A stretch of DNA of 64,000 bases. It comes from Thermoleophilia bacterium. Its GTDB lineage: Bacteria; Actinomycetota; Thermoleophilia; Gaiellales; Gaiellaceae. Positions 17,174-26,001 of the stretch are shown piece after piece. The stretch covers positions 24,027-88,026 of the forward strand of contig JADGPD010000002.1 of the NCBI GenBank assembly GCA_017882615.1. Direction: 5' to 3'. Position numbers and translations under genes: made by a program. The stretch's first letter is position 1. Every line of letters begins with the position of its first letter. The notes beneath the pieces are model-generated. The model did no database searches. It was not told the origin of the DNA and was given only the letters and a program-made list of their open reading frames with translations.

Positions 17174-18136
17174 CTAGCGGCCCGGCCGGACGCGCCCCTT
17201 GGGCACGCTCATGCGCGGGCCCTTGACCTTCACCGAGGGCTCTTTCTTCTTCTTTTCCTTCTTCGGCTTCTTCGGGCCGCGCTTGTTCGGGGGCTCGGTA
17301 GGCCCGGGCTCGGCCGGCCCTTCGGCCGCAGGGACGGCGGGCTTGCGGATCAGCTGCCACCAAACGAAGAATCCCCAGGCGCCGGCGAAGACGAAAATCG
17401 AGACCCAGGCATTCAGGCGGAGCCCCAGGAAATGGTGCGCGGGATCGATGCGCAGCAGCTCCATGAAGAAGCGCACGAGCGCGTAGTAAGCGACGTAAAG
17501 AGAAAAAAGCGCAGGTGCTCGGAGCTTGAAGCGGCGCTCGAGCAGGAGCAGCAGGCCGATGCCGACGAGCGCGAGCAGAGACTCGTAGAGGAAGGTCGGC
17601 TGGAAAGTCGAGAAGCGCTCGTAGCCTGCCGGCCTGTTGACCGGATCGATGTGCAGGCCCCAGGGCAGGCTGGTCGGCTTGCCGAACAGCTCCTGGTTCC
17701 AGTAGTTGCCCCAACGGCCGATTGCCTGTGCGAGCAGAAGCCCGGGCGCAACGATTTCGAGCATCTTCGGGATGCTCTCGCCGGCTCGGCGGACAACGAT
17801 CGCGCCGGCTCCTACCCCGAACAGAATCCCGCCGTAAATGCCGAGCCCGCCCTTCCAGACGGCGAACGGCGCCCACCAGTGGTGAATCTGCGAGACCTCG
17901 TTCCAGCTGGTCGCGTCGTGGTACAGGCGCGCGCCGACGACACCCGCCAGCACGCCCCAGACAGCGACCTGGAAGATCAGGTCCCAGTTGCCGCCGCGGC
18001 GGACGTAGCGCTTCCCGGTCAGCCACATGGCGCCGGCGATGGCCAGCAGCAGCATCAGCCCGTAGAAATGAATCGTCACCGGTCCCAAACCGATGGTGCT
18101 GTGCTCGGGCGACGGAATCGAGCCGAGAAGCGTCAT
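17174..18136 (-). CDS. lgt: Prolipoprotein diacylglyceryl transferase
   Basis: Lgt adds the diacylglyceryl group to the lipobox Cys of lipoproteins such as those at 367, 4168, 45747 and 58029. The 320-residue protein has seven or so membrane segments and the signature GRWGNYWNQELFG with the essential Arg/Asn region, plus HFYGL and YES. The last 60 residues are a cytoplasmic Pro/Lys/Glu-rich tail not needed for catalysis, of a type seen in actinobacterial Lgt. It lies 46 nt after hpnH on the same strand and may be expressed partly from the hopanoid transcript. Confidence 0.95.
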   Translation of the reverse strand: MTLLGSIPSPEHSTIGLGPVTIHFYGLMLLLAIAGAMWLTGKRYVRRGGNWDLIFQVAVWGVLAGVVGARLYHDATSWNEVSQIHHWWAPFAVWKGGLGIYGGILFGVGAGAIVVRRAGESIPKMLEIVAPGLLLAQAIGRWGNYWNQELFGKPTSLPWGLHIDPVNRPAGYERFSTFQPTFLYESLLALVGIGLLLLLERRFKLRAPALFSLYVAYYALVRFFMELLRIDPAHHFLGLRLNAWVSIFVFAGAWGFFVWWQLIRKPAVPAAEGPAEPGPTEPPNKRGPKKPKKEKKKKEPSVKVKGPRMSVPKGRVRPGR

Positions 18137-18182
18137 GCGCCAATCATCTCAGCTAATGCGGCGACCATGCCGGGTAGAAGCG

Positions 18183-19187
18183 TCAGCCCCCGCTGGCGAA
18201 GGAGCGGATCGATTGCCGGAGCGATCTCGTCGCGGCGGCCACCGCGGTCGGCTCGTAGCCGCAATGAGCGAGACAGTTGGCGCAACGGGGGTCGCGGCCG
18301 CGGCCGAACTTCTCCCACTCGGTCGTCTCGAGCAGCTCGGCGTAGGAATCGACATAGCCGTCCGCCATCAGGTAGCAGGGACGCTGCCAGCCGAAGAGCG
18401 TGTAACACGGGATGCCCCAGGCCGTGCAATCGAACTCGGCCTTCCCTTCCAGGAAGTCGAGGAAGAGCGGTGTGTGGTTGAAGCGCCAGCGCTTCCGCGC
18501 GCCGTCCGAGAAGAGCTCGCGGAAGAGCTCGCGCGCCTCCTCGACGCCGGGGAAGTGCTGCTGATCGGGCGCCTGCTCGTAGGCGAAGGCCGGCGAGATC
18601 ATCATCGAGTCGACGCGAAGCTCGTCGTTCAAGAAGTCGAGTAGCGCTCGTACGTCGGTGACGCTGTCGGCGCTCGAGACCGTCGTGTTGGTCGTCACCT
18701 TGAAACCGCGCCGCTTTGCCTCGCCGATCGCCTCGACGGCCTTGTCGAACACTCCCTCGCGACCGACCCCGGCGTCGTGCCGCTCACGCAGACCGTCCAA
18801 GTGAATGACCCAGGCGAAGTAGGGCGAGGGCCGGAAGAGGTCGAGCTTCTTCTTCAGCAGGATGCCGTTCGTGCACAGGTAGACGAACTTCTTGCGCGCG
18901 ATGAAGGCCCGAACCATCTGCCCGATCTCTGGATGGATGAGCGGCTCGCCGCCTGCGATCGAAACCATCGGGGCGCCCGACTCCTCGATCGCCTCGAGCG
19001 CCTGGGCGACCGGCATGCGCTGGCGCAGAACGTCGCTGGGATACTGGATCTTTCCACAACCGGCGCAGGCGAGATTGCACTGAAAGAGCGGCTCGAGCTC
19101 TACCAGGAGCGGATAGCGCCGGCGCCCGCGCAGTCGCTGCGAGAACAGGTAGCTGCCCATCTTGAGGCTCTGCCGCAGGGGGATCAT
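18183..19187 (-). CDS. hpnH: Adenosyl-hopene transferase HpnH (radical SAM)
   Basis: HpnH uses a 5'-deoxyadenosyl radical from SAM to attach adenosine to hopene (diploptene), starting the C35 hopanoid side chain. The radical-SAM cluster motif CNLACAGC is at Cys37, Cys41 and Cys44, followed by SIAGGEPL (the GGE SAM site) and a C-terminal SPASM-like Cys cluster (CTAWGIPC, CYL and CANCLAHCGYEP). The length (334) is typical. Its ATG overlaps the stop of the hpnG-ispH fusion (ATGA). It is the last hopanoid gene of the operon. Confidence 0.94.
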   Translation of the reverse strand: MIPLRQSLKMGSYLFSQRLRGRRRYPLLVELEPLFQCNLACAGCGKIQYPSDVLRQRMPVAQALEAIEESGAPMVSIAGGEPLIHPEIGQMVRAFIARKKFVYLCTNGILLKKKLDLFRPSPYFAWVIHLDGLRERHDAGVGREGVFDKAVEAIGEAKRRGFKVTTNTTVSSADSVTDVRALLDFLNDELRVDSMMISPAFAYEQAPDQQHFPGVEEARELFRELFSDGARKRWRFNHTPLFLDFLEGKAEFDCTAWGIPCYTLFGWQRPCYLMADGYVDSYAELLETTEWEKFGRGRDPRCANCLAHCGYEPTAVAAATRSLRQSIRSFASGG

Positions 19188-20689
19188 TGCTCGGTCAGTT
19201 CCCTAGGGAGGCGGAATTGAAGCGACTCGGTTGTGGCTCGCTCCTCGCTCACGGTCACATCGCCCATGCTACTGATGACCTCGATCAGGCGGTCGACCAG
19301 CCGCTGCGGCGCCGAGGCTCCCGCGGTCACGCCAACCGTCCCCGCGCCCTTGAGCCAGGCAACGTCGACCTGGCTCTCGTCGTCGACGAGATACGCAGGT
19401 GTTCCCTCCCGCTGCGCCACCTCGACCAGCCGACGCGAGTTGGAAGAGGTGCGCGAGCCGACCACCAGCACCACGTCGGAGTCGCGCGCGATCGCGCGCA
19501 CAGCGTGCTGACGGTTGCCCGTCGCGTAACAGATGTCATCGGATCTCGGGCCTTGCAGGGCCGGGTAGCGGCGCCTCAAAGTCCCGACGATCTCGTTCGT
19601 CTCGTCGACGGCCAATGTCGTTTGCGTCAAGAAGCTGACCTTGTCGGGATCGGCGGCCAGGGCGCTCTCTGCGTCGGCCACGCCGCCGATCAGCACGATC
19701 GACTCGGACGCTTCGCCCTTCGTTCCCTCGACCTCCTCGTGCCCGGCGTGCCCGATCAGGAAGATCGTGTCGCCGCGAGCGGCGAATCGGCGCGCTTCAG
19801 CATGCACCTTGCTCACGAGCGGGCAGGTGGCGTCGATCACCTCGAGCCCGCGCTCTTTCGCCGCTCGCCTGACCGCCGGCGAGACGCCGTGAGCCGAGAA
19901 GATGACGACCGCGCCCTCGGGCACCTCGTCGAGCTCGTTCACGAAGACGGCGCCGCGGCTCTCCGCCTCGGCGACGACGTGCTCGTTGTGGACGATCTGC
20001 TTGCGAACGTAGATCGGCGCCCCGCGCCGCTCCAGCACCAGGTTGACGATCTCGATCGCGCGCTCGACGCCGGCGCAGAACGAGCGCGGCGCAGCGAGCA
20101 GCACCTGCCTGGGCTCGATCGCATCCAGCCACTCGGGCAGGGCCGCGCCGGCCCGGCGCAGGTTGCGCAGGGCGCGCAGGCCCGCGAACGGAGTGCGCGG
20201 GCCGAGCAGGCGCTTTCCCGCCGCATCCACGACGACGCGGAGCACGGCCACGGGCCGGCCGTCCGCCGCCTCGGCCAGCCAGGCCGATTCCATGTCCGCC
20301 GCCACCACTCCCTGGGCCGCTAGCGCCTCGCGCTCGTCTCGACCGACGATGTGCTCGCTGGAGAAGATCGGGCCGGCGTGAACGCGCAGGCCGCGGCGGC
20401 GCAGTGCCGCGATCAAGAGAGCGCTCGCGGGCGTCGGAATCGGCTCGGCTCCGTCACGTCGCAGTTCGGTCGCGCAAACGATGTCACCCGCTCGCAGCTC
20501 GCTCGAGACGCCTGCGCAAAGCCCAACGATCGCCACTGCCTTGGCGTTCTCGACCGCCAGGCCGCGCGCCGCCGCGATCCGAGCCCGCTCGGCTCCCATG
20601 CCCGAGCGCAGTACTCGCCACTCGGGTCGCGCCTTGAGTGCAGCCTGCTCGACTCGCAACGGAGCGAAGACGAGCAGCGAGCTGCTCAT
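19184..20689 (-). CDS. Fusion of hopanoid nucleosidase HpnG with HMBPP reductase IspH
   Basis: This is one continuous 501-residue frame. Residues 1-190 are a nucleoside-phosphorylase-fold protein (VGLCAGVSSEL, and ADMESAW at 131-137, the family Met-Glu site), matching HpnG, which removes adenine from adenosylhopane. Residues 195-495 are IspH/LytB, the 4Fe-4S enzyme making IPP and DMAPP from HMBPP: the cluster ligands Cys205, Cys289 and Cys387 are spaced as in E. coli IspH, with SAHGVSP, GHEEVEGTKGE and SSNS. The ATG at 20689 overlaps the shc stop (ATGA). A frameshift artefact is unlikely because the frame is uninterrupted and each half is complete. Confidence 0.9.
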   Translation of the reverse strand: MSSSLLVFAPLRVEQAALKARPEWRVLRSGMGAERARIAAARGLAVENAKAVAIVGLCAGVSSELRAGDIVCATELRRDGAEPIPTPASALLIAALRRRGLRVHAGPIFSSEHIVGRDEREALAAQGVVAADMESAWLAEAADGRPVAVLRVVVDAAGKRLLGPRTPFAGLRALRNLRRAGAALPEWLDAIEPRQVLLAAPRSFCAGVERAIEIVNLVLERRGAPIYVRKQIVHNEHVVAEAESRGAVFVNELDEVPEGAVVIFSAHGVSPAVRRAAKERGLEVIDATCPLVSKVHAEARRFAARGDTIFLIGHAGHEEVEGTKGEASESIVLIGGVADAESALAADPDKVSFLTQTTLAVDETNEIVGTLRRRYPALQGPRSDDICYATGNRQHAVRAIARDSDVVLVVGSRTSSNSRRLVEVAQREGTPAYLVDDESQVDVAWLKGAGTVGVTAGASAPQRLVDRLIEVISSMGDVTVSEERATTESLQFRLPRELTEQ

Positions 20690-22551
20690 TCCTCCGCTCC
20701 CAGGATGCGACCGAGCGCCATCACCGGGAAGATCTGCCGGTAGAGGTGATAGTTGAGGTTGAAGTCCCAGGGGAAGCCCGTTCCTGTGAACTGAGGCTCG
20801 TCCCAGCCACCATCCGGCCGCTGCGCCTGCACCAGCCAGTCGACCGCGCGCCAGGCGGCCTCGTTCAGCTCGCCGGCGGCGTGGAAAGCAAGAAGCGCCC
20901 AGGCCGTCTGTGAGGCGGTCGAGTCGCCGCGGCCGCGCCAACTGGGATCGCTGTAGGAGCGCATGTCCTCGCCGAAGCCGCCGTCGGAGTTCTGGATCCG
21001 CTCGAGCCAGGCCAGCGCGCGGCGAACGCTCTCGTGCTCGGTCAGTCCCAGGGCGGCGAGCGCCGGCACCGCCGCGCCCGTCCCGTAGATGAAGTTCGCG
21101 CCCCAGCGCCCGAACCAGGATCCATCCGGTTCCTGCGCCTCGAGCAGCCAGTCGAGCCCGCGCCTCGTCTCGCACAGATCGCCCATGCCTTCGCGCCCGA
21201 GCATCTCGAGCACGTGCGCGGTCACATCCGCGCTGGGCGGATCGGTGACGGCGCCGAAGTCGCAGAAGGGCAGCCTCGCGGCAAGCCGGCTCGTGTTGTC
21301 GACGTCGAAGGCCGCCCAGCCGCCGTCCTTGCTCTGCATGCCGAGCGTCCAGGCCAGGCCGCGTTCACAGGCGTCGTCCGACGGCTCGTCGCCGGGCAGC
21401 GCGCGGCGCAGGGCCGGGATGACGATTGCCGTGTCGTCCACGTCGGGGTAGTTGTCGTTGGCGAACTCGAACGGGAATCCGCCCGGCTCGAGCTTCCGCC
21501 GGCGTACCGACCAGTCGCCGCGGACGCGCACCTCGCAGGAAACCAGCCAGCGGGCGGCGCGCTCGAGCCGGGGGTCGATCGGCGCCAGGCTCGCGTCGAG
21601 CAGAGCCAGCACCGCCAGCCCCGTATCCCAGACCGGCGACTGGCAGGCCTCGATCCTCCGCCCCTGCTCGTCCTCGATCGTGAAGATGTCGAGACCCGAG
21701 AGCGCCTTCGCCAGAGCCGGGTCGTCGAGCGGGCGGCCGAGTGCGTGCAGGGCCACGATCGACCACACCCAGGGCGGCTGGATCCCGCCCCAGGAGCCGT
21801 CGTTCTCCTGGCGATCGAGTACCCAGCGCTCGGCGCGGCGCAGGGCGCGGCGGCGCAGCGCACCGACCGGTCGGCGCTCGTAGCGGTGAAGGGCACTGTC
21901 GAGCCCTACGAAAAGGCGATCCCAGACGTCGTTGATGCGCGGCGCCGAGCTGGCGCCCGTGCGCAGCTCGTCGATCGCGAAGGGCGAGCCGGCCTGCGGC
22001 TTGAGCGCGCTGACGATCGAGAGGGCGACGATCGTCTGCCTCGCCCAGCAGCCGAAGGTGTAGACGCTGAACGGAGCGCGCGCGGGAAGCATGATCTGCT
22101 CGGGTGGCAGCATCGGCACGTCCTCCCACGACCAGAGCCCGAGCAGCGAGAGCCACATGCGCGTGAAGACGCGGCTGCGCTCGACGCCGCCGTTTGCGCG
22201 AATCAGGATCGCCGCCCGGCGCATGTGCTCGGCCTCGGGAGGATCGCCGGCGAAGCGCAGCGCCAGATAGGCCTCAACCGTGGTGGAGAGATCGAACGGG
22301 CCACCGTAGAAGGTCGCCCAGCTTCCGTCCTCGCGCTGCCGCGAGCGGATCCAGTGTGCGCTCGACTCTGTTTGCTTCCGATCGAGGATGTCGAGGTAGT
22401 AACGGAGGAAGAGATCCTCGGCGTCGATCGTGACGTTCGTCTCGAGCTCGCCCTTCCACCAGCCGTCGGGGTGTTGGAGATCGAGCAGGTGCGCGCGGGC
22501 ACGCTCGAGCGTCGTCCGGGCGGACTCGAGAGCGGGAGCGGCTATCGCCAT
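20686..22551 (-). CDS. shc: Squalene-hopene cyclase
   Basis: Shc cyclises squalene to hopene at the membrane. The 621-residue product has the catalytic DXDDTA motif at Asp370-Val-Asp-Asp373, close to the position in the Alicyclobacillus enzyme. Several QW repeats (QREDGSW, QENDGSWGG, QSKDGGW, QEPDGSWFGRWG, QRPDGGW) and the C-terminal F.FNLNYHLYRQIFP segment are present. It starts immediately after the hpnE stop codon and overlaps the fusion gene. Gene order and full length argue for an active enzyme. Confidence 0.97.
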   Translation of the reverse strand: MAIAAPALESARTTLERARAHLLDLQHPDGWWKGELETNVTIDAEDLFLRYYLDILDRKQTESSAHWIRSRQREDGSWATFYGGPFDLSTTVEAYLALRFAGDPPEAEHMRRAAILIRANGGVERSRVFTRMWLSLLGLWSWEDVPMLPPEQIMLPARAPFSVYTFGCWARQTIVALSIVSALKPQAGSPFAIDELRTGASSAPRINDVWDRLFVGLDSALHRYERRPVGALRRRALRRAERWVLDRQENDGSWGGIQPPWVWSIVALHALGRPLDDPALAKALSGLDIFTIEDEQGRRIEACQSPVWDTGLAVLALLDASLAPIDPRLERAARWLVSCEVRVRGDWSVRRRKLEPGGFPFEFANDNYPDVDDTAIVIPALRRALPGDEPSDDACERGLAWTLGMQSKDGGWAAFDVDNTSRLAARLPFCDFGAVTDPPSADVTAHVLEMLGREGMGDLCETRRGLDWLLEAQEPDGSWFGRWGANFIYGTGAAVPALAALGLTEHESVRRALAWLERIQNSDGGFGEDMRSYSDPSWRGRGDSTASQTAWALLAFHAAGELNEAAWRAVDWLVQAQRPDGGWDEPQFTGTGFPWDFNLNYHLYRQIFPVMALGRILGAEE

Positions 22552-23928
22552 CTAGCTCGATCCCTTCGAAAGAGGAGCAAGCTCGGGGCGTCCTCCGGCC
22601 GAGGAGGCGGCGGAGAGATCGGCGAGCGCGAGCTTCGCGGCCGCCAGCCCACTTCGAACGGCGCCTTCCATCGTCGCCGGCCAGCCGGTGTCTGTCCAGG
22701 CGCCGGCCAGGTAGAGGCCGGGCAGATCGGTGCCTGTGACCGGGCGCAGCCGCCGCGAGCCCGGAGTGGCGCGGAAGGTCGCACGCGGCTCACGCGTAAC
22801 GGCAAGGTCGAGCAACTCGGCGCTCGCGGCGGCGGGTAGCAGGCGCGCGATCGCGGGCACGAAGCGCTCGCGCAGCGCCCGAAGCGGCAGGCGGATCTCA
22901 TCTCGAGCGGCCGAGAGAGAGATCGTTACGAGCTGGCCGTGACTGACACGCGAAGCCGAGGTGCGATCGAACATCCACTGCACGGGCGAGTCGAGCGCGG
23001 CGACCATCGGTTCGGCGAGCACCGTCCGATCGTAGTGCAGGTGGAGGTTGACGATCGGGCTCGCTCCGAGCCGCTCGAGGGCGTCGGCATCGACCGCGCC
23101 CGCGGGCAGAAGGCCAGGGGCAACCTGATGAGGGACGGCGCAGATGACGACATCGGCCTGCTCGGCACCCTGCTCCAGCTCCAGCCGAAAGCCGCTGCGC
23201 TCGCTTCCGACGGCGCGCACCGGGGCGCCAAGCTCGAGCCGCACTCCTGCGTCCGCGAGCGCCACCGCGGCCGCCTCGCCGTGCAGTTCTTGCAGCGGTA
23301 CTGTCGCCGCGCCGATATCGCCCCCGTCCGTCGTCTCGAGCAGAGCGGTCCGAAAAACCTTGAGTGCGGAGGCGAGCGACGCTTCGGCGGCGCGAAGATT
23401 GAGCGTCGCGAGTGCGATCAGCTCCCAGAGCGCGGTGACGGAACGATCGGACTGCCCGTGCCCGTGCAGCCATTCAGCGAAGCTCTGCTCGTCCAGTGCC
23501 GGGCTGTCCGGATCGAGCCGGCGCATCGCAGCCGCGGCGCGCAGAGCCGCAAGGCGCTCTCCCAGCGTGAGCGGGCGGTAGCGCAGCAGGCTGGACACGA
23601 GTTGCAACGGGGCGGGCAGACCGCTGCGCCGCAAAAGCGCGAGCCGGCCCTCCTCGCGCAGAACGGGAACTCGCAGGCGCGGCTGCAGACTCACCAGCTC
23701 GCCGACGCCGAGCCGTTCGAGAAAGCCGAGATAGGCGCTGCAGGCGCGCACGAAAACGTGCTGGCCGTTGTCGATCCAGTGGTCGCGGCGCCGGACCGAG
23801 AACGTGGCGCCGCCGAGCCGCGTTCGCGCCTCGTAGAGCGTCACGTCAGCGCCGGCGTCTGCACACTCGAGCGCCGCGGCCAAGCCGGCCAACCCACCGC
23901 CGACAACGGCGATCCGGTCGCCGCTCAA
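22552..23928 (-). CDS. hpnE: Hydroxysqualene dehydroxylase HpnE
   Basis: HpnE is the FAD-dependent enzyme that reduces hydroxysqualene to squalene, the last step of the HpnCDE route. The 458-residue protein has the N-terminal dinucleotide motif VVGGGLAGLAAALE, the RLGGATFS block of carotenoid-desaturase-like oxidoreductases, and the C-terminal LYLAGAWTDTGWPATMEGAVRSG. The start is TTG at 23928, overlapping the hpnD stop (TTGA), so translation is probably coupled. Confidence 0.93.
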   Translation of the reverse strand: MSGDRIAVVGGGLAGLAAALECADAGADVTLYEARTRLGGATFSVRRRDHWIDNGQHVFVRACSAYLGFLERLGVGELVSLQPRLRVPVLREEGRLALLRRSGLPAPLQLVSSLLRYRPLTLGERLAALRAAAAMRRLDPDSPALDEQSFAEWLHGHGQSDRSVTALWELIALATLNLRAAEASLASALKVFRTALLETTDGGDIGAATVPLQELHGEAAAVALADAGVRLELGAPVRAVGSERSGFRLELEQGAEQADVVICAVPHQVAPGLLPAGAVDADALERLGASPIVNLHLHYDRTVLAEPMVAALDSPVQWMFDRTSASRVSHGQLVTISLSAARDEIRLPLRALRERFVPAIARLLPAAASAELLDLAVTREPRATFRATPGSRRLRPVTGTDLPGLYLAGAWTDTGWPATMEGAVRSGLAAAKLALADLSAASSAGGRPELAPLSKGSS

Positions 23929-24770
23929 AGAGCCGCCCTCACCAGGCTGCGTGCGAGCACCCAGGCCTTCTCGCTGCTGCGAAGCGACATGCGCCCCCGG
24001 AGCACCTTGGCCGGGTTCGAGGCGATTCGCTCGAGCAGGCGCCGGTATGCGCCCGCCATCGCGAGCACGCAGGCGGCGCTGCGCCGGTCGAGCAGCGGTA
24101 CGAGCTCGAGGCCGTGCTCGTACCAGGCCAGCCCACGTTCAGCCTCGTACGCGACGACGAGCTCGATCGGCCCCTCCATCCGCCCCGCGATAATCCGGCA
24201 CCCGAACCGCTCGAGATCCTCCTCGGGGAGGTAGCGGCGCCCGCGGCTGGTGTCCTCGCACAGATCGCGCAGTATGTTCGTGATCTGAAGCGCGACTCCG
24301 AGATCGTCGGCGAGTGAGCTCGCCTTCTCGCGATCGTCCGTAATAAAGACTCCGAGCGAGAGCCGACCGATCGAGCCGGCCACGCAGCGGCAATACTCGA
24401 CCAGTTCCGGGAAGCTGGCGTAGGTGCGCCCGCGCACGTCCATCTCGGCGCCGTCGATGAGTTCGCCGAAGGCCGTCAGCGGGATCGGATAGCGCTCGGC
24501 GGCGTCCGCCAGCGCGGCCAGCACGCGATCGTCTCTCTCCTCAGGGGAGCGCTCGAGTTGCTCTCGCAGCGAGTTCAGCTGTCCCAGCTTCTCGTCGCGC
24601 GGTAGAGCGCCGTCCGCGATGTCGTCGATCCGGCGCGCCAGCGCGTACACGGCGAAGATCGCCTCGCGCCTATCGGCCGGGAGAATGCGCATGCCCGCGT
24701 AGAAGCTGGAGCCGGAAGTGCGCACGAGCTTGCGGCAGTGCTCGTAGGCCTGTTCGGTAGCGACGCTCAT
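23925..24770 (-). CDS. hpnD: Presqualene diphosphate synthase HpnD
   Basis: HpnD condenses two farnesyl diphosphates to presqualene diphosphate. The 281-residue trans-prenyltransferase has the first Asp motif in YALARRIDDIADG and the second in ITNILRDLCEDTSRGRRYLP. I placed the start at the ATG at 24770, where the protein opens with the usual YEHCRKLVRTSGSSFY; it overlaps the hpnC stop (ATGA). The longer upstream frame is the out-of-frame reading of hpnC. Confidence 0.93.
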   Translation of the reverse strand: MSVATEQAYEHCRKLVRTSGSSFYAGMRILPADRREAIFAVYALARRIDDIADGALPRDEKLGQLNSLREQLERSPEERDDRVLAALADAAERYPIPLTAFGELIDGAEMDVRGRTYASFPELVEYCRCVAGSIGRLSLGVFITDDREKASSLADDLGVALQITNILRDLCEDTSRGRRYLPEEDLERFGCRIIAGRMEGPIELVVAYEAERGLAWYEHGLELVPLLDRRSAACVLAMAGAYRRLLERIASNPAKVLRGRMSLRSSEKAWVLARSLVRAAL

Positions 24771-25636
24771 CTTCCCGTCCCGAACGCGCGCAGGATCAGT
24801 AGAGCGCGGCGGAGGCGGCTCACCGGCGGCGGCCCTGCAAGCACATCGAAGCCTTTGGCGGCGATGCCGTCGAGCGCCGCGCGACCGCCGCCGACGTAGC
24901 CGGCCACTGCCAGACGGGCACGGCCGCGCAGGCGCCCAACCAGCGGAGCGCCCTCGTCGAGCAGCGCGCGGGCGCGCTTCACCTCGAAGGCAAGGAGGCG
25001 GCGCAGGGCATCGTCCGCCTGCACAGCACCAAGCTCGATCGCCTCGACACCGAACTTCTCGAGATCTTCCGCCGGGATGTACACGCGTCGGCGGCCGTAG
25101 TCCTCGGCGACGTCCTGCCAGTGCTCGGCGAGCTGAAGCGCGCTGCAAATCCGGTCGGAGAGCTCGATTCGGTCGGTCGTCGCCTGCCGAAAGACGTACA
25201 GGACGAGCTCGCCGACAGGGTTGGCCGAGAGATCGCAGTAGGCGAGCAGCTCGTCGAAGGTCTCGTAACTCTCCTTCTCCTGGTCGCGCCGGTTCGCTTC
25301 GATCAGGCGCAGGAACGGGTCGCGGGGAAGATCCAGCGCTCGCACGGTAGGCGCGAGCCGTTTCAGGATCGGGTGCTCGGGCTCGCCCGAGAACGCCCGC
25401 TCGAGGTCCTGCTGGAGTCGGTCGAGCAGCGCGAGCCGGTCTCCCTCAAGCTCGTCTCCGATCTGGTCGGCCAGGCGCGCGAAGCCGTATATCGCCGTCA
25501 GGTGAGAGCGCGTCCTCGGTCCGAGCAGGAACATCGCCACGGGGAAGTTCTCGTCGGCGGCGAGCGGAAGGATCGCTCCCTCGCCCGGCAGGTCTCCAGC
25601 ACGCTCCCCAGCTTCTCGGCCGAACGCTTCCGTCAT
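24767..25636 (-). CDS. hpnC: Hydroxysqualene synthase HpnC
   Basis: HpnC converts presqualene diphosphate to hydroxysqualene. The 289-residue protein is a paralogue of HpnD with the typical N-terminal ENFPVA segment, the motif ARLADQIGDE and the second motif HWQDVAEDYGRRRVYIP. It is the first gene of the hopanoid operon; the ATG at 25636 has GGGGACGG close upstream. Five further genes follow with overlaps or no gap, so the six proteins should be made together. Confidence 0.93.
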   Translation of the reverse strand: MTEAFGREAGERAGDLPGEGAILPLAADENFPVAMFLLGPRTRSHLTAIYGFARLADQIGDELEGDRLALLDRLQQDLERAFSGEPEHPILKRLAPTVRALDLPRDPFLRLIEANRRDQEKESYETFDELLAYCDLSANPVGELVLYVFRQATTDRIELSDRICSALQLAEHWQDVAEDYGRRRVYIPAEDLEKFGVEAIELGAVQADDALRRLLAFEVKRARALLDEGAPLVGRLRGRARLAVAGYVGGGRAALDGIAAKGFDVLAGPPPVSRLRRALLILRAFGTGR

Positions 25637-26001
25637 CCGTCCCCAAAACCGTTCTCGCCCTCGCTGATGAGGACGGCGCAGATTGTCTGTGGAAGGTAGA
25701 TGAGCGCGATTCCGTTCTGCCCGCCGGCTCTCCCGATAGCGGCGCGATCGTCGGCCACGACGAGCGGCCGGGCACCGCGCTCCGTGACGAGGTCGTGGTT
25801 TTCGAAACTAAACTTCAGCTCCGTCTCCCGGTTTCCCGCTGGTTTACTCTTTTCGGCTGAGCTCGCGTGCGGCCTTGGTCGAGCGTTCCCCTGTACTCCG
25901 GCGGTAAAACGCCTTGCAGTTTAGCCTCTTTCTGTGAGAAAACCCCTGCGGAATACCGGGTACGAAGCCGGTAGCCGACCCATTCGAGCTCATACGTCAA
26001 A
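25637..26001. other. Divergent promoter region hpnC / hpnO
   Basis: These 365 bases between the divergent hopanoid genes contain no convincing gene and are less GC-rich around 25790-25860. I could not assign -35/-10 pairs with confidence. Joint control of both arms from here is inference. Confidence 0.5.

Noticed and set aside
17100-18143. A 347-codon frame overlapping lgt and the start of scpA in another phase
   Set aside because: Arg/Ala-rich shadow; lgt in the other frame has clear family motifs.
25700-25924. A 74-codon frame between hpnC and hpnO
   Set aside because: No ribosome binding site, no protein-like pattern, and it occupies the divergent promoter region.
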